Source: Sphingomonas spermidinifaciens
Lineage (GTDB): Bacteria; Pseudomonadota; Alphaproteobacteria; Sphingomonadales; Sphingomonadaceae
Direction: 5' to 3'
Assembly (NCBI RefSeq): GCF_002351485.1
Contig: NZ_NWMW01000001.1
Span: 1,364,001-1,428,000 of the forward strand
DNA: 64,000 nt
The translations under genes were made by a program, and so were the position numbers. The notes under the pieces were generated by a model. That model ran no database searches. It saw nothing but the letters and a program-made list of their open reading frames with translations, and was not told the DNA's origin. Of the stretch, positions 40,835 to 52,918 are shown in pieces. Positions within the stretch are counted from its first letter, which is position 1; every line of letters starts with the position of its first letter.

Positions 40835-42892
40835 TCAGCGCCCCGCGATGGCCCAGGTGACCGCGGCGGTCAGCCCGATCAGCATGACGAAGGCATAGCT
40901 GTATACATATCCCGACTGGACGCGCCCCGCGACCCGGCTGCCCAGCGCCACCACCGCCGCCGACCCATTGGGGCCGAAACGGTCGATCGTACCCTCGTCG
41001 CCGGCCTTCCAGAACAGGCGACCAAAGGCGAAGGCGGGCTTGACGAAGAGAAGGTCGTAGAGCTCGTCGAAATACCATTTGTGAAGCAGGAACCGGTGCA
41101 GCACGCGGAACTGCTCCGCGAACTGCGCCGGGAAGCCCGGACGAATGAGATAGGCATAGATCGCGGTCACCAGGCCAATCAGCATCACCACCGTCGCGGC
41201 CAGCTTCACGAACAGCGGCACCTCGTGCATCGCGTGCGAAAGCTCGACATTGAAGAAGATCGAGCCGCGCCAGAACGCCGCCTCTTCGAGGAAGGCATGG
41301 TGGAAGGCGAGACCGGCGCCGATCGCGCCGACCGTCAGGACAAGCAGCGGTGTCAGCATGACCCACGGGCTCTCATGCGGGTGATAGCCCGCCGTGCCGT
41401 CGTCTTCGGCGTGGCCGTGCCGGTCGTGCGCGTGCGCGGCATGGGCGGCGGGCGCATGGCCCGCATCCTCGTGCGATGCGTCGTCGTGATGGTGGTCGCC
41501 ATGCGCGGCGTGCTGGATATGCTCCGACCCCGCCCAGCGCGGCTGGCCCCAGAAAGTGAGGAACATCAGCCGCCACGAATAGAAGCTGGTCAAGAGCGCC
41601 GCGAAGGTGCCGACCCAGAAGGCGCCCTGCCCGCTACCCGACGCCCACGCCGCCTCGAGGATGGCGTCCTTCGAGTGGAAGCCCGCGAACCCGCCGATGC
41701 CATAGATGCCGACGCCCGTGATCGCCAGCGTGCCCGCCATCATCGTCCAGAAGGTGATCGGGATATGCCGGCGCAGGCCCCCATAGAAGCGCATGTCCTG
41801 CTCGTGATGCATCGCATGGATGACCGAGCCGGCGCCGAGGAACAGCAGCGCCTTGAAGAAGGCGTGGGTGAACAGGTGGAACATCGCCGCGCCATACGCG
41901 CCGACGCCGGCGGCGAAGAACATGTATCCGAGCTGCGAGCAGGTCGAATAGGCGATGACGCGCTTGATGTCGGTCTGCACCGTGCCGATCGTCGCGGCGA
42001 AGATGCAGGTCGCGGCGCCGATGCCGGTGACGACGGTGAGCGCGGTCGGCGACACCTCGAACATCGGCGACAGGCGGCAGACCATGAACACGCCCGCGGT
42101 CACCATCGTCGCGGCGTGGATCAGCGCCGACACCGGCGTCGGCCCCTCCATCGCGTCGGGAAGCCAGGTGTGGAGGCCGAGCTGCGCCGACTTGCCCATG
42201 GCCCCCACGAACAGCAGCAGGCAGAGCACCGTCATCGTGTCGAAGCGATAGCCGAGGAGGCCGATCGTCGATCCCGCCATCGACGGCGCCGCCTCGAGAA
42301 TGGCGGGGATCGAGATGGTGTTGAAGACGAGGTACGTGCCGAAGATGCCGAGCATGAAGCCCAGATCGCCGACGCGATTGACGACGAACGCCTTGATCGC
42401 CGCGGCCTGCGCCGACGGCTTCTTGTACCAGAAGCCGATCAGGAGGTAGCTGGCGAGGCCCACCCCTTCCCAGCCGAAGAACATCTGGATGAGGTTGTCC
42501 GCCGTCACCAGCATCAACATCGCGAAGGTGAACAGCGACAGGTATGCGAAGAAGCGCGGCTGATCGGGATCCTCCGCCATATAGCCCCAGCTATACAGGT
42601 GGACGAGCGCCGAGACGGTGGTGATGACCACCAGCATGATCGCGGTCAGCGTATCGACCCGCAGCGCCCAGGCGGCGTCCATCCCGCCCGACTTGATGAA
42701 GTCGAGGACGTGGACGACCTCGGCCTCGCGCCCGCCCGACAGGAAGCCGAGGAAGATCGGCCAGGAAAGAAGGCACGCAATGGCGAGCGCGCCGGTCGTC
42801 ACCGACTTGGCGGCGACATTGCCGATCGCGCGGTTGCCCAACCCCGCGACGATCGCCGCGATCAGCGGCAGGAAGACGATTGCCTGGATCAC
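40835..42892 (-). CDS. nuoL: NADH-quinone oxidoreductase subunit L with His-rich insert
   Basis: A 685-residue distal antiporter-like subunit with the long lateral helix at its C-terminus. [20 protein letters not shown] and [19 protein letters not shown] hold the channel residues. Between two late helices, residues about 458-506 form a hydrophilic loop with 15 histidines plus many Asp and Glu (for example [16 protein letters not shown]), which could bind metal. The core is otherwise normal. It starts seven bases after nuoK. Confidence 0.95.
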   Translation of the reverse strand: MIQAIVFLPLIAAIVAGLGNRAIGNVAAKSVTTGALAIACLLSWPIFLGFLSGGREAEVVHVLDFIKSGGMDAAWALRVDTLTAIMLVVITTVSALVHLYSWGYMAEDPDQPRFFAYLSLFTFAMLMLVTADNLIQMFFGWEGVGLASYLLIGFWYKKPSAQAAAIKAFVVNRVGDLGFMLGIFGTYLVFNTISIPAILEAAPSMAGSTIGLLGYRFDTMTVLCLLLFVGAMGKSAQLGLHTWLPDAMEGPTPVSALIHAATMVTAGVFMVCRLSPMFEVSPTALTVVTGIGAATCIFAATIGTVQTDIKRVIAYSTCSQLGYMFFAAGVGAYGAAMFHLFTHAFFKALLFLGAGSVIHAMHHEQDMRFYGGLRRHIPITFWTMMAGTLAITGVGIYGIGGFAGFHSKDAILEAAWASGSGQGAFWVGTFAALLTSFYSWRLMFLTFWGQPRWAGSEHIQHAAHGDHHHDDASHEDAGHAPAAHAAHAHDRHGHAEDDGTAGYHPHESPWVMLTPLLVLTVGAIGAGLAFHHAFLEEAAFWRGSIFFNVELSHAMHEVPLFVKLAATVVMLIGLVTAIYAYLIRPGFPAQFAEQFRVLHRFLLHKWYFDELYDLLFVKPAFAFGRLFWKAGDEGTIDRFGPNGSAAVVALGSRVAGRVQSGYVYSYAFVMLIGLTAAVTWAIAGR

Positions 42893-42899
42893 CAGATGC

Positions 42900-43205
42900 T
42901 TACCCCTTCATCCGGTTGGCATCATCGACCGCGATATTGCCGCGGCCACGGAAGTAGATGACGAGGATGGCGAGCCCGATCGCCGCCTCGCCCGCGGCGA
43001 CGGTCAGCACGAACATCGCGAAAACCTGCCCCACCAGATCGCCGAGGAAGGCCGAGAAGGCGACGAGGTTGATGTTCACCGCCAGGAGGATGAGCTCGAT
43101 CGCCATCAGGATGACGATCAGGTTCTTGCGGTTGAGGAAGATGCCCATGACGCCAAGCGCGAACAGGATCGCGCCGACGGTCAGGTAATGCTGAAGCCCG
43201 ATCAC
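42900..43205 (-). CDS. nuoK: NADH-quinone oxidoreductase subunit K
   Basis: A 101-residue, three-helix membrane subunit. The conserved glutamates of the proton path lie in [14 protein letters not shown] and [13 protein letters not shown]. Length is exactly typical. The ATG overlaps the nuoJ stop (ATGA, 43202-43205). Confidence 0.96.
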   Translation of the reverse strand: MIGLQHYLTVGAILFALGVMGIFLNRKNLIVILMAIELILLAVNINLVAFSAFLGDLVGQVFAMFVLTVAAGEAAIGLAILVIYFRGRGNIAVDDANRMKG

Positions 43206-43813
43206 AGCTCGACCCCCTGGCCCACCGGCTGGTTGACCTTGCGCACCGCGTCCTTTGACCGGCGCGCGACCTGGCGGGCGATGTTCTGCTTGATGACGCC
43301 GGTCCGCTCGCGGTGCGTCAGCACGATCGCGCCGATCATCGCTACGAGAAGGACGAGGCCCGCGCCCTCGAACACGAGCAGGTAGCGGGTGTAGAGCAGC
43401 CGCCCGATCGCCTCGATATTCGGCACCGCCGCGTCAATCGGGGAGATGCGGGTCGACAGCTCGATCCCGCCCGCCGACCACGCGCCGACGCCGATCAGGA
43501 TCTCGGCCGCCAGCGCCACCGCCAGCACGATGCCGATCGGCAGATATTTGACGAAGCCCGCGCGCAGTTCGGCGAAGTCGATGTCGAGCATCATCACGAC
43601 GAACAGGAACAACACCGCGACCGCGCCGACATAGACGATGACGAGCAGCATCGCGATGAACTCGGCGCCGACGATCACCATCAGGCCAGCGGCATTGAAG
43701 AACGCCAGGATCAGCCACAGCACCGAATGCACCGGGTTGCGAGCGGTAATGACCATCGCCGCCGACAGCACGACAATGGCCGCGAAGAGATAGAAGGCGA
43801 CGGCCTGGATCAA
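43202..43813 (-). CDS. nuoJ: NADH-quinone oxidoreductase subunit J
   Basis: A 203-residue membrane subunit with five helices. The conserved pi-bulge helix region reads [23 protein letters not shown] in outline ([16 protein letters not shown]). The last 35 residues are a basic cytoplasmic tail. It starts 147 bases after nuoI; two REP-like hairpins fill that gap, the only large gap inside the nuo cluster. Confidence 0.95.
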   Translation of the reverse strand: MIQAVAFYLFAAIVVLSAAMVITARNPVHSVLWLILAFFNAAGLMVIVGAEFIAMLLVIVYVGAVAVLFLFVVMMLDIDFAELRAGFVKYLPIGIVLAVALAAEILIGVGAWSAGGIELSTRISPIDAAVPNIEAIGRLLYTRYLLVFEGAGLVLLVAMIGAIVLTHRERTGVIKQNIARQVARRSKDAVRKVNQPVGQGVEL

Positions 43814-43840
43814 CGCGATCCCTCCCGGACAACAGCCGTC

Positions 43841-43914
43841 ACCCCAGCGAAAGCTGGGGTCGCTTTGTGAAGTAGCGCGCTCCCGCGGCCAGAGATCCCA
43901 GCCTTCGCTGGGAT
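43841..43914. repeat. Paired REP-like hairpins between nuoI and nuoJ
   Basis: Two perfect 8-bp stems: ACCCCAGC (43841-43848) GAAA GCTGGGGT (43853-43860), and ATCCCAGC (43895-43902) CTTC GCTGGGAT (43907-43914). The copies are in inverted orientation (GAAA loop, then its complement TTC) 34 bases apart, as in bacterial REP pairs. A 70-residue frame through them encodes the peptide VIPAKAGIS, which is a translation of the repeat and not a gene. They lie inside the nuo mRNA and could stabilise or partly terminate it. Confidence 0.75.
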
Positions 43915-43960
43915 GACGATGCGTGCCTTTAGCATGGCTGACCCCTTGTGCCCGCGCCGC

Positions 43961-44446
43961 TTAACGATACGGGGCGTCGGCGGCAAGGTTCGCGGCGATC
44001 GCGCGTTCCCAGCGGTCGCCATTCTCGAGCAGCTTCTCCTTGTGGTAGATCAGCTCCTCGCGCGTTTCGGTCGAGAATTCGAAATTGGGCCCCTCGACGA
44101 TCGCATCGACGGGACATGCTTCCTGGCACAGCCCGCAATAGATGCACTTCGTCATGTCGATGTCGTAGCGCGTCGTCCGCCGCGACCCGTCCTCGCGCGG
44201 CTCGGCCTCGATCGTAATGGCCAGCGCGGGGCAAACCGCCTCGCACAGCTTGCACGCGATGCAGCGTTCCTCGCCGTTCGGATAGCGGCGCAGCGCATGC
44301 TCGCCGCGAAAGCGGGGCGAGATGGGGTTCTTCTCGTACGGATAGTTGATCGTCGCCTTCGGCTTGAAAAAATACTTCAGCGTCAGGAGGTGGGCCGAGA
44401 CGAACTCGGCCAGCGCGAACGAACGAAGGGTCTGAGCGAAGCTCAT
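43961..44446 (-). CDS. nuoI: NADH-quinone oxidoreductase subunit I
   Basis: A 161-residue ferredoxin-like subunit carrying clusters N6a and N6b. The two motifs are [12 protein letters not shown] (Cys62, 65, 68, 72) and [12 protein letters not shown] (Cys101, 104, 107, 111). [18 protein letters not shown] fits the family. The ATG overlaps the nuoH stop (ATGA, 44443-44446). Confidence 0.97.
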   Translation of the reverse strand: MSFAQTLRSFALAEFVSAHLLTLKYFFKPKATINYPYEKNPISPRFRGEHALRRYPNGEERCIACKLCEAVCPALAITIEAEPREDGSRRTTRYDIDMTKCIYCGLCQEACPVDAIVEGPNFEFSTETREELIYHKEKLLENGDRWERAIAANLAADAPYR

Positions 44447-45504
44447 GCCGAAACTCCATATCGCGTCAGCATCAGGAAGCCCGACACGAGGAACACGAAG
44501 GTGAGGCTGAGTGGCAGAAACACCTTCCAGCCCAGCCGCATCAGCTGGTCATAGCGATAGCGCGGGACCGTCGCCTTCACCCAGCTGAAGAGGAAGAAGA
44601 AGAAAAACGCCTTGGCGAACAGCCAGATGATGCCCGGCACCATATAGAGCGGCGCCCAGTCGAACGGCGGCAGATAGCCGCCCCAGAACAGCACCGCGTT
44701 CAGCATGCACATCAGGATGACGTTGGCATATTCGCCAAGCCAGTAGAGCGCGAACGCCATCGACGAATATTCGGTCTGGTATCCGGCGACCAGCTCCGAC
44801 TCCGCCTCGGTCAGGTCGAACGGCGCGCGCGCCGTCTCCGCCAGCGCCGAAATGAAGAACACCACCGACATCGGGAACAGGAGCGGGTGGAAGCCGAAGC
44901 CGTTGATCGGCAGGAACGACAGCCCCCAGATGTTCTTCTGCGCCTCGACGATCGTCGTCAGGTTGAAGCTACCCGCCCAGAGCACGATCGACACAAGCAC
45001 GAAGCCGATCGCGACTTCGTAGCTCACCATCTGCGCCGCCGCACGGATCGCCGAGTAGAAGGGGTATTTTGAGTTCGACGCCCAGCCCGCCAGGATCACG
45101 CCGTAGACGCCGAGCGACGAGGCGGCGAGGACGTAGAGCAGCCCGACATTGATGTCGGCGAGCACCACGCCCACGTCGAAAGGCACCACCGCCCACACGA
45201 TCAGCGCCACCGTGAAGGTGATGATCGGCGCAAGCAGGAACAGCCCCTTGTTCGCGCCGGTCGGGATGATCGTTTCCTGCAGGAAGACCTTGAGCCCGTC
45301 GGCGAACGACTGGAGCAGGCCGAACGGCCCCACCACGTTGGGACCCCGGCGCAGCGCCATCGCCGCCCAGATCTTTCGATCGGCGTAGATGATCATCGCC
45401 ACCGCCAGCATGACCGGGAAGGCGATCAGCAGGATGCCGGCAAGGGTCGAGACGGCCCAGGCCCCCTCGAAGTTCAGACCGAGCGATTGGAAGAAAGAGG
45501 TCAC
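44443..45504 (-). CDS. nuoH: NADH-quinone oxidoreductase subunit H
   Basis: A 353-residue membrane subunit lining the quinone site. [20 protein letters not shown] and [20 protein letters not shown] are signature segments (the second carries the acidic residues facing quinone). About eight helices. It overlaps both nuoG (ATGA, 45501-45504) and nuoI. Confidence 0.96.
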   Translation of the reverse strand: MTSFFQSLGLNFEGAWAVSTLAGILLIAFPVMLAVAMIIYADRKIWAAMALRRGPNVVGPFGLLQSFADGLKVFLQETIIPTGANKGLFLLAPIITFTVALIVWAVVPFDVGVVLADINVGLLYVLAASSLGVYGVILAGWASNSKYPFYSAIRAAAQMVSYEVAIGFVLVSIVLWAGSFNLTTIVEAQKNIWGLSFLPINGFGFHPLLFPMSVVFFISALAETARAPFDLTEAESELVAGYQTEYSSMAFALYWLGEYANVILMCMLNAVLFWGGYLPPFDWAPLYMVPGIIWLFAKAFFFFFLFSWVKATVPRYRYDQLMRLGWKVFLPLSLTFVFLVSGFLMLTRYGVSA

Positions 45505-47506
45505 TCCGCCGCCTCCGCGAAATCTTCGCCATGGACGAGTTCGGCCGAGCAGCGCTGCATCGTCGGGCTGGCGCGGCAGATGGCGTTGGTGAGATAGAAG
45601 TCGGCGATCGGGTACGTCACCGGCCCCTCGCCGCTGGCGTCGATCGCCGGCGGGTTCCAGTCGTAGCCGGCCAGCCCTTCGCGGCCGAGCGCGGGCACTT
45701 CGGCGGCCATCGCGGCGCGCAGCTGGCCGAAATCGTCGAAGGCCAGCGGACGGCCAATGACGTCCGACAGGGCGCGCAGGATCGACCAGTCGTCTCGCGC
45801 ATCGCCCGGCGCGAACACCGCCCGCTCGCTGAACTGCACCCGCCCTTCGAGGTTGACGTAGGTGCCGGGCTTTTCGGCATAGGTCGCGCCGGGCAGGATC
45901 ACGTCGGCGTGATGCGCGCCCTTGTCGCCGTGATGGCCAACATAGACCTTGAAGCTGTTCGCAAAGGCCGAGAAATCGACCTCGTCGGCACCAAGGACGA
46001 AGACGAGCTTCGGCGACGCTCCGACGATATCGGCGATACCGCCGGCCTGCGCATAGCCCAGCATCAGCGCGCCCATGCGCGCCGCCGCGGTGTGGACGAC
46101 GTTGAAGCCGTTCCAGCCGTCCCTCACCACATTGAGCGACTTGGCGAGCGCCAGCGCCGCGCCGTGCCCGTTCTTGAGCGCACCGGGGCCGACGACGATC
46201 ATCGGCTTAGTCGCCGCGGCAAACACGTCCGCCGCCGCATCCGGCAGCTTGCCGAGCAGCGACAGGTCATCACCCAGCCAAGTCGCCTTGTAGGTCAGGT
46301 CGGTCTCCGGCCCGATCGCGAAGACCTTCGCGCCCTTCTTGATCGCCTTGCGCACCCGCGTGTTGATGAGCGGCGCTTCCCAGCGAAGGTTCGAGCCCAC
46401 GAGCAGGATCGCGTCGGCCTCCTCGACGCCCGCGATCGTCGTGTTGAACGCGACTGCGCCCAGGCTGGTCACGTCATAGGCCATGCCCGTCTGCCGCCCC
46501 TCGAGCAGCGACGAGCCGAAGCCCTCGACCAGCTTCTTGGCGGCGAACATCGTCTCGCAATCGACCATGTCGCCGGCGATCGCGGCAACCGACGATCCGG
46601 CCGTGCGTGCCACCTCGGCGATCGCGGCGAACGCTTCGTCCCAGGTAGCGGCAACGAGCTTGCCATCGCGGCGGATGTACGGCTTGTCGAGGCGCCGGCG
46701 GACAAGGCCGTCGACATGGTGGCGCGTCTTGTCGTGCGCCCATTCCTCGTTCACGTCCTCGTTGACGCGCGGCAGCACGCGCAGCACCTGCCGGCCACGC
46801 GCGTCAATTCGGATATTGGTGCCGACCGCATCCATCACGTCGATGCCGAGCGTCTTCTTGAGCTCCCATGGCCGCGCGTTGAAGGCGTACGGCTTAGAGG
46901 TTAGCGCGCCCACCGGGCACAGATCGACCACGTTGCCGCTGAGTTCGCTCGACACCGCCTTCTCGAGATAGGAGGTGATCTGCATGTTCTCGCCGCGATA
47001 GATCGCGCCGATCTCCTCGACCCCGGCGACTTCCTCGGCGAAACGGACGCAACGCGTGCACTGGATGCAGCGGGTCATGACCGTCTTGACGATCGGGCCC
47101 ATATATTTCTCGGTCACCGCGCGCTTGTTCTCGGTATAGCGCGTCGCCCCGCGACCATAGGCCATGGTCTGGTCCTGAAGGTCGCACTCGCCGCCCTGGT
47201 CGCAGATCGGGCAGTCGAGCGGGTGGTTGATGAGGAGGAACTCCATCACCCCCTCGCGCGCGGCCTTCACCATCGCGCTGTCGGTCCGCACTTCCTGATT
47301 GTCGGCGGCGGGCAGCGCGCAGCTTGCCTGCGGCTTGGGCGGCCCGGGCTTCACCTCGACCAGGCACATGCGGCAATTGCCGGCGATCGACAGCCGCTCG
47401 TGATAGCAGAAGCGGGGAATCTCCTTCCCCGCCGCCTCGCACGCCTGAAGCACGGTGGCTCCCTGCGGCACCTCGACCTCGATCCCGTCGACCTTGAGCT
47501 TGGGCA

Positions 47507-47507
<1 letters not shown>
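45501..47507 (-). CDS. nuoG: NADH-quinone oxidoreductase subunit G
   Basis: A 668-residue Fe-S subunit. N-terminal 2Fe-2S ligands are in [20 protein letters not shown], followed by [18 protein letters not shown] and [10 protein letters not shown] for 4Fe-4S clusters, then a molybdopterin-oxidoreductase-like domain without cofactor. The C-terminus is shorter than in E. coli, as usual in alphaproteobacteria. The ATG at 47507 overlaps the nuoF stop (TAATG); the open frame upstream is not coding. Confidence 0.96.
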
Positions 47508-48810
<1,303 letters not shown>

Positions 48811-48811
<1 letters not shown>

Positions 48812-48975
48812 TACTTGCCCCCTCCCAACAGCTTGCGACCCCCGGCGAGGATCGCGACGACGATCGCGGCGCCGATCAGCACGCCGAGCAGCTTGAAGCT
48901 GAGTTTCAGTACCCAGCCGAGCACGACGATCGCGCCGATGACGGCGAGGATGGTGATGATCGTGTTCTTGCTCAC
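48811..48975 (-). CDS. Small two-helix membrane protein between nuoE and nuoF
   Basis: A 54-residue frame beginning [23 protein letters not shown], then [20 protein letters not shown], then [14 protein letters not shown]. It has two hydrophobic helices (about 5-22 and 28-45) with lysines at both ends, so both ends may be cytoplasmic. The GTG overlaps the nuoE stop (GTGA, 48972-48975) and its TAA overlaps the nuoF ATG (TAATG). Without it, nuoE and nuoF would be separated by 160 bases in an operon whose other soluble-arm genes overlap or nearly touch. It is not one of the 14 core subunits. I do not recognise a family; a complex I accessory or assembly role is inference from position. Confidence 0.8.
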
Positions 48976-49643
48976 GCGGTCCACTCCGCGCGATAATCAT
49001 GGTTCGCCTCGATCATCGCGGTCAGCGTGGTCGGCCCGCCCTCTGGCTCCGAGGTATGGCGGCCGTTCTGCGGGCCGGGCTTCACGCTCTCGCCCGCGGC
49101 GAGCGCCGACAGGATCGCGACCGTCTTGTCGTAGTCGAGATCCTCGAAATTGTCGTCATTGATCTGGACCATCGGCGCGTTGGCGCAATTGCCCATGCAC
49201 TCGACCTCGGTCAGCGTGAACAGGCCGTCGGGCGTCGTCCGTCCCTTGACCAGGCCCTGGTTCTTGCACGCCGCGAGTACGTCGTCGGAGCCGCGCAGCA
49301 TGCACGGCGTCGTGCCGCAGACCTGCACGTGATAGCGGCCGACCGGCGAGAGGTTGTACATGGTGTAGAAGGTCGCGACCTCGAATACGCGGATGTACGG
49401 CATGTCGAGGAAGCGCGCGACGAACTCGATCACGGGCACGGGCAGCCAGCCCTGCGTCTGCGTCTCTGCCCCCACCTGTCGCTGGGCAAGGTCGAGGAGC
49501 GGGAGCGTCGCCGACTGCTGGCGCCCCGGGGGGTAACGGCCGACGATTTCCTTCGCCTTGGCCATGTTCGCCTCGTTCCAGGCGAAATTGCCCCAGCGCG
49601 CGCGGACCTCGGCCTCGTCGGGAATGGGTGTTGCGTCAGCCAT
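48972..49643 (-). CDS. nuoE: NADH-quinone oxidoreductase subunit E
   Basis: A 223-residue thioredoxin-like 2Fe-2S subunit (cluster N1a). Ligands are in [14 protein letters not shown] and [12 protein letters not shown]. The first 90 residues form the helical domain with [19 protein letters not shown]. The last 45 residues (after [17 protein letters not shown]) are a polar tail. The ATG overlaps the nuoD stop (TAATG); the stop overlaps the start of the 54-residue gene. Confidence 0.96.
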   Translation of the reverse strand: MADATPIPDEAEVRARWGNFAWNEANMAKAKEIVGRYPPGRQQSATLPLLDLAQRQVGAETQTQGWLPVPVIEFVARFLDMPYIRVFEVATFYTMYNLSPVGRYHVQVCGTTPCMLRGSDDVLAACKNQGLVKGRTTPDGLFTLTEVECMGNCANAPMVQINDDNFEDLDYDKTVAILSALAAGESVKPGPQNGRHTSEPEGGPTTLTAMIEANHDYRAEWTA

Positions 49644-50878
49644 TATCGGTCACACTCCCCGAACACGATGTCCATCGCGCCCAGAATCGCGGTCGTATCG
49701 GCGAGCATGTGCCCGCGGCTCATGAAGTCCATCGCCTGGAGGTGGCTGAACGCGGTCGGGCGGATCTTCACGCGATAGGGCTTGTTCGAGCCGTCGGAGA
49801 CGAGGAACACGCCGAACTCGCCCTTGGGGCTCTCGGTCGCGACGTACACTTCGCCAGCGGGGACGTGATAGCCCTCGGTGAAAAGCTTGAAGTGGTGGAT
49901 GAGCGCTTCCATCGAGCGCTTCATCTCCGCCCGGTGCGGCACCGCCACCTTGCGATCGAGCGACAGAACGGGGCCGTCGGGCATCTCGTTCAGGCACTGC
50001 TTCATGATGCGCGCCGACTGATAGACTTCCTCGACGCGGACCATGAACCGGTCGTAGCAGTCGCCGCGCGTGCCCACCGGCACGTCGAACTCCATCCGGT
50101 CATAGACGTCATAGGGCTGCGACTTGCGCAGGTCCCAGGGCAGCCCGGCGGCGCGGATCATCGGGCCGGAGAAGCCCCATTTCAGCGCGTCCTCGCGGCT
50201 GACGATCGCGATGTCGACGTTACGCTGCTTGAAGATGCGGTTCTCGGCGACGAGGCTGATCGCGTCGCCGAACAGCTGCGGCAGGCGCGTGTCGAGCCAG
50301 TCGGCGATATCGGTGAGCAGCTTGAGCGGCACGTCCTGACGCACGCCGCCGACGCGGAAATAATTCGCGTGCATGCGCGCGCCCGAGGCCCGCTCATAGA
50401 AGTTCATCAGGTCTTCGCGCAGCTCGAACATCCACAGGTTGGGCGTCATTGCGCCCACGTCCATCACGTGGCTGCCCAAGTTGAGCATATGGTTCATGAT
50501 GCGCGTGAGTTCGGCAAAGAACACGCGCAGATACTGGCCGCGGACCGGCACCTCGAGATCAAGCAGTTTCTCGATCGCTAGGACGAAGCTGTGTTCCATG
50601 CACATCGGCGAGCAGTAATCGAGGCGATCGAAATAGGGGATCGCCTGCTGATACGTCTTGTACTCGCAGAGCTTCTCGGTACCGCGATGGAGCAGGCCGA
50701 CATGCGGATCGATCCGCTCAATCACCTCGCCGTCCATCTCCATGACGAGGCGCAGCACGCCGTGCGCCGCGGGATGCTGCGGGCCGAAGTTGATCGTGTA
50801 GTTCTGGATCGCGACGTCGCCAGCGCTCTCGGGCGACTGGGCATCGGCGTGCATCAGCTGGGTGGTGGTATCGGACAT
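49643..50878 (-). CDS. nuoD: NADH-quinone oxidoreductase subunit D
   Basis: A 411-residue subunit forming the quinone pocket with Nuo[21 protein letters not shown] near the N-terminus carries the quinone-contacting His; [10 protein letters not shown] and DIVFGECDR (the C-terminus) are also conserved. Start at 50878 ([12 protein letters not shown]) overlaps the nuoC stop (TAATG). nuoC and nuoD are separate genes, unlike the fused NuoCD of E. coli. Confidence 0.97.
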   Translation of the reverse strand: MSDTTTQLMHADAQSPESAGDVAIQNYTINFGPQHPAAHGVLRLVMEMDGEVIERIDPHVGLLHRGTEKLCEYKTYQQAIPYFDRLDYCSPMCMEHSFVLAIEKLLDLEVPVRGQYLRVFFAELTRIMNHMLNLGSHVMDVGAMTPNLWMFELREDLMNFYERASGARMHANYFRVGGVRQDVPLKLLTDIADWLDTRLPQLFGDAISLVAENRIFKQRNVDIAIVSREDALKWGFSGPMIRAAGLPWDLRKSQPYDVYDRMEFDVPVGTRGDCYDRFMVRVEEVYQSARIMKQCLNEMPDGPVLSLDRKVAVPHRAEMKRSMEALIHHFKLFTEGYHVPAGEVYVATESPKGEFGVFLVSDGSNKPYRVKIRPTAFSHLQAMDFMSRGHMLADTTAILGAMDIVFGECDR

Positions 50879-51756
50879 TACTGGTTCTGCCCCGCGCCCT
50901 TGGTGGGGATCACGTCGGATTCGGCCGGCTTCTCGCCCTTCTGGTTGCCCGGACTCGCCTCGCCCGCGCCGGTCTCCGCACGGCTGTCGGTCGAGCGGCC
51001 ATAGCCGGTGCCAGGATGCGCGTCGGGCTTGGCGGGCGCGGTGCTCGCGTCGGCGCGGACGACCTGATCGGCGGTGACGGGGCTCGGCGCACCCTTGGCC
51101 TCGGGCACCGCGGGCGGCGGCGCGGCGGGCGGGGTCGCGGCGGCGGCCTTCTCGTCGCCGGGAAGCACGTATTGCGCGCCTTCCCACGGGCTCATGAACT
51201 CGAAATTGCGGAAGTCCTGGGCGAGCTTCACGGGCTCGTAGACCACGCGCTTGGCCTCTTCCGAATAGCGCAGCTCGACGAAGCCGGTCAGCGGGAAGTC
51301 CTTGCGGAACGGGTGCCCGCGAAAGCCGTAGTCGGTCAGGATGCGGCGCAGGTCCGGGTGCCCATCGAACAGCACGCCGTACATGTCATAGACTTCGCGC
51401 TCGAGCCAGTTGGCGACCGGCCACAGGCCCGTCACGCTGGGTACCGGCGTGTCCTCGGCCGCGGTCACCCGCACGCGCAGGCGGTGGTTCCGGGTGACGC
51501 TGAGCAAGTGATAGCAGACGTCGAAGCGCTCCTCGCGCTCCGGATAGTCGACGCCGGCGATCTCCATCAGCTGCTGATACTCGAGGCCCGGCGTGTCGCG
51601 CAGCGCGATCATCGCGTCGATCAGGCCATCGCGGGTGACGGTCAGCGTCACTTCGCCGACCTTGTCCTGCGCCTCGACCAACGCAGCACCGATCGCCGCG
51701 GTCGCCGCGTCGATCACGCCGTCATTGGGGGCATAGCGGGGCGCCGAAGACCTCAT
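50878..51756 (-). CDS. nuoC: NADH-quinone oxidoreductase subunit C with long disordered tail
   Basis: A 292-residue subunit. The conserved core runs to about residue 200, with [39 protein letters not shown] and SPWEG. It is followed by about 90 residues rich in Pro, Ala, Gly and charged residues, with no predicted fold. Usual NuoC ends soon after the SPWEG element. The ATG at 51756 is chosen over a TTG seven codons upstream because AAGGTGA lies 10 bases before it. It begins 10 bases after nuoB. Confidence 0.94.
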   Translation of the reverse strand: MRSSAPRYAPNDGVIDAATAAIGAALVEAQDKVGEVTLTVTRDGLIDAMIALRDTPGLEYQQLMEIAGVDYPEREERFDVCYHLLSVTRNHRLRVRVTAAEDTPVPSVTGLWPVANWLEREVYDMYGVLFDGHPDLRRILTDYGFRGHPFRKDFPLTGFVELRYSEEAKRVVYEPVKLAQDFRNFEFMSPWEGAQYVLPGDEKAAAATPPAAPPPAVPEAKGAPSPVTADQVVRADASTAPAKPDAHPGTGYGRSTDSRAETGAGEASPGNQKGEKPAESDVIPTKGAGQNQ

Positions 51757-51766
51757 CGCGAGCCAA

Positions 51767-52297
51767 TCACCTTTCAATCGTTCCCACGCGGCGGATCTTT
51801 CGCTGCAGCTGCATCACGCCATAGAGCAGCGCCTCGGCGGTCGGCGGACAGCCGGGGACGTAGATGTCCACCGGCACGATCCGGTCGCAGCCGCGCACGA
51901 CGCTGTAGCTATAATGATAGTATCCGCCGCCATTGGCGCACGAGCCCATCGAAATGACGTATTTGGGCTCCGACATCTGGTCGTACACGCGGCGGAGCGC
52001 CGGGGCCATCTTGTTGCAGAGCGTGCCCGCGACGATCATCACGTCGGACTGGCGCGGGCTGGCGCGCGGCGCGGCACCGAACCGCTCCATGTCGTAGCGC
52101 GGCATGTTCACATGGATCATCTCGACCGCGCAGCAGGCGAGGCCGAACGTCATCCACCAGAGCGAGCCGGTACGCGCCCACTGGAACAGCTCCTCGGTCG
52201 AGGTGACGAGGAAGCCCTTGTCCTGAAGCTCACCGTTCAGGTCGTTGTAGAAGCCCAGGTCCGGCTGCGTACCGGGGGCGGGCTGTGCGAGGTTCAC
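51767..52297 (-). CDS. nuoB: NADH-quinone oxidoreductase subunit B
   Basis: A 176-residue subunit carrying cluster N2, the last electron donor to quinone. Ligands are in [23 protein letters not shown] and [17 protein letters not shown]. The GTG at 52297 is chosen because it gives a normal-length protein and overlaps the nuoA stop (GTGA, 52294-52297). Confidence 0.96.
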   Translation of the reverse strand: MNLAQPAPGTQPDLGFYNDLNGELQDKGFLVTSTEELFQWARTGSLWWMTFGLACCAVEMIHVNMPRYDMERFGAAPRASPRQSDVMIVAGTLCNKMAPALRRVYDQMSEPKYVISMGSCANGGGYYHYSYSVVRGCDRIVPVDIYVPGCPPTAEALLYGVMQLQRKIRRVGTIER

Positions 52298-52668
52298 TCC
52301 CAATCGAGTGCTCCCTTCTTCCAGGCATAGACAAGGCCGAGCGCGAGTTCGGCGATGAAGATCATCATCGACGACCAGGCTACCCAGCCCAGGTCGAACA
52401 CGCTCACCGCCCACGGATATAGGAACGCCGCCTCGAGATCGAAGACGATGAACAGGATCGCGACGAGATAAAATCGCACGTCGAACTGGCTGCGCGAATC
52501 CTCGAACGCGGGAAAGCCGCATTCATATTCCGTCAGCTTCTCGGGCGTCGGCTTGTGCGCGCCTGTGAAGCGCGCGGCCACCATCGGCAGGAACACGAAC
52601 GCCGACGACAGGGCGAGCGCGACGCCTAGGAACATCAGGATCGGCAGATATTGCGACAGGTCGACCAA
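52294..52668 (-). CDS. nuoA: NADH-quinone oxidoreductase subunit A
   Basis: A 124-residue, three-helix membrane subunit. [20 protein letters not shown] contains the conserved cysteine loop at the quinone cavity, and [18 protein letters not shown] is the conserved second helix with Asp-Glu. It is the first gene of the leftward nuo run; its promoter should lie in the 250-base gap to suhB. Confidence 0.96.
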   Translation of the reverse strand: MVDLSQYLPILMFLGVALALSSAFVFLPMVAARFTGAHKPTPEKLTEYECGFPAFEDSRSQFDVRFYLVAILFIVFDLEAAFLYPWAVSVFDLGWVAWSSMMIFIAELALGLVYAWKKGALDWE

Positions 52669-52918
52669 GGGTCATCTCGCGGTTGCAGCAGGGTTTGGGC
52701 GCGCTTCTAGGCCGATGAACCGAGGGGGGCAAGGCGGCGAGCCAGTGAGAATGATTCGCAGGGCGCGCCCCGCCTCGACGTCGTTCCTGACCTTAGCGGC
52801 CGAAGGTCAAGCTGGCGAAGATCGTCCCGAACTCGGCGCGGGGATGATTGAAAGGCCCCTGCCCTGGCCCGAGGCCCCCGGCCCGCGGGGATGGGGCAAA
52901 TACCCCACCAGCCATGTG
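52669..52918. other. nuo upstream region
   Basis: A 250-base gap between the suhB stop and the nuoA start, and so the likely place for the nuo promoter. It contains an imperfect Fur-box-like stretch (52747-52761). I could not assign -35 and -10 boxes with confidence and see no gene. Confidence 0.5.
52747..52761. promoter_or_regulatory. Possible Fur-like site TGAGAATGATTCGCA
   Basis: The left part matches the well-known Fur pattern TGAGAATGATTCTCA at 13 of 15 positions, but the dyad is imperfect on the right. It lies about 80 bases upstream of nuoA. A single weak match is not proof; complex I is rich in Fe-S clusters, so iron control would make sense. Confidence 0.3.

Noticed and set aside
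40457..42961. An 834-residue + strand open frame opposite nuoM and nuoL
   Set aside because: Antisense shadow of conserved complex I genes, with no recognisable domain.
43810..44022. 70-residue frame between nuoJ and nuoI
   Set aside because: Its peptide (VIPAKAGIS and TPAFAGVT) is the translation of the REP-like repeat, a known false gene.
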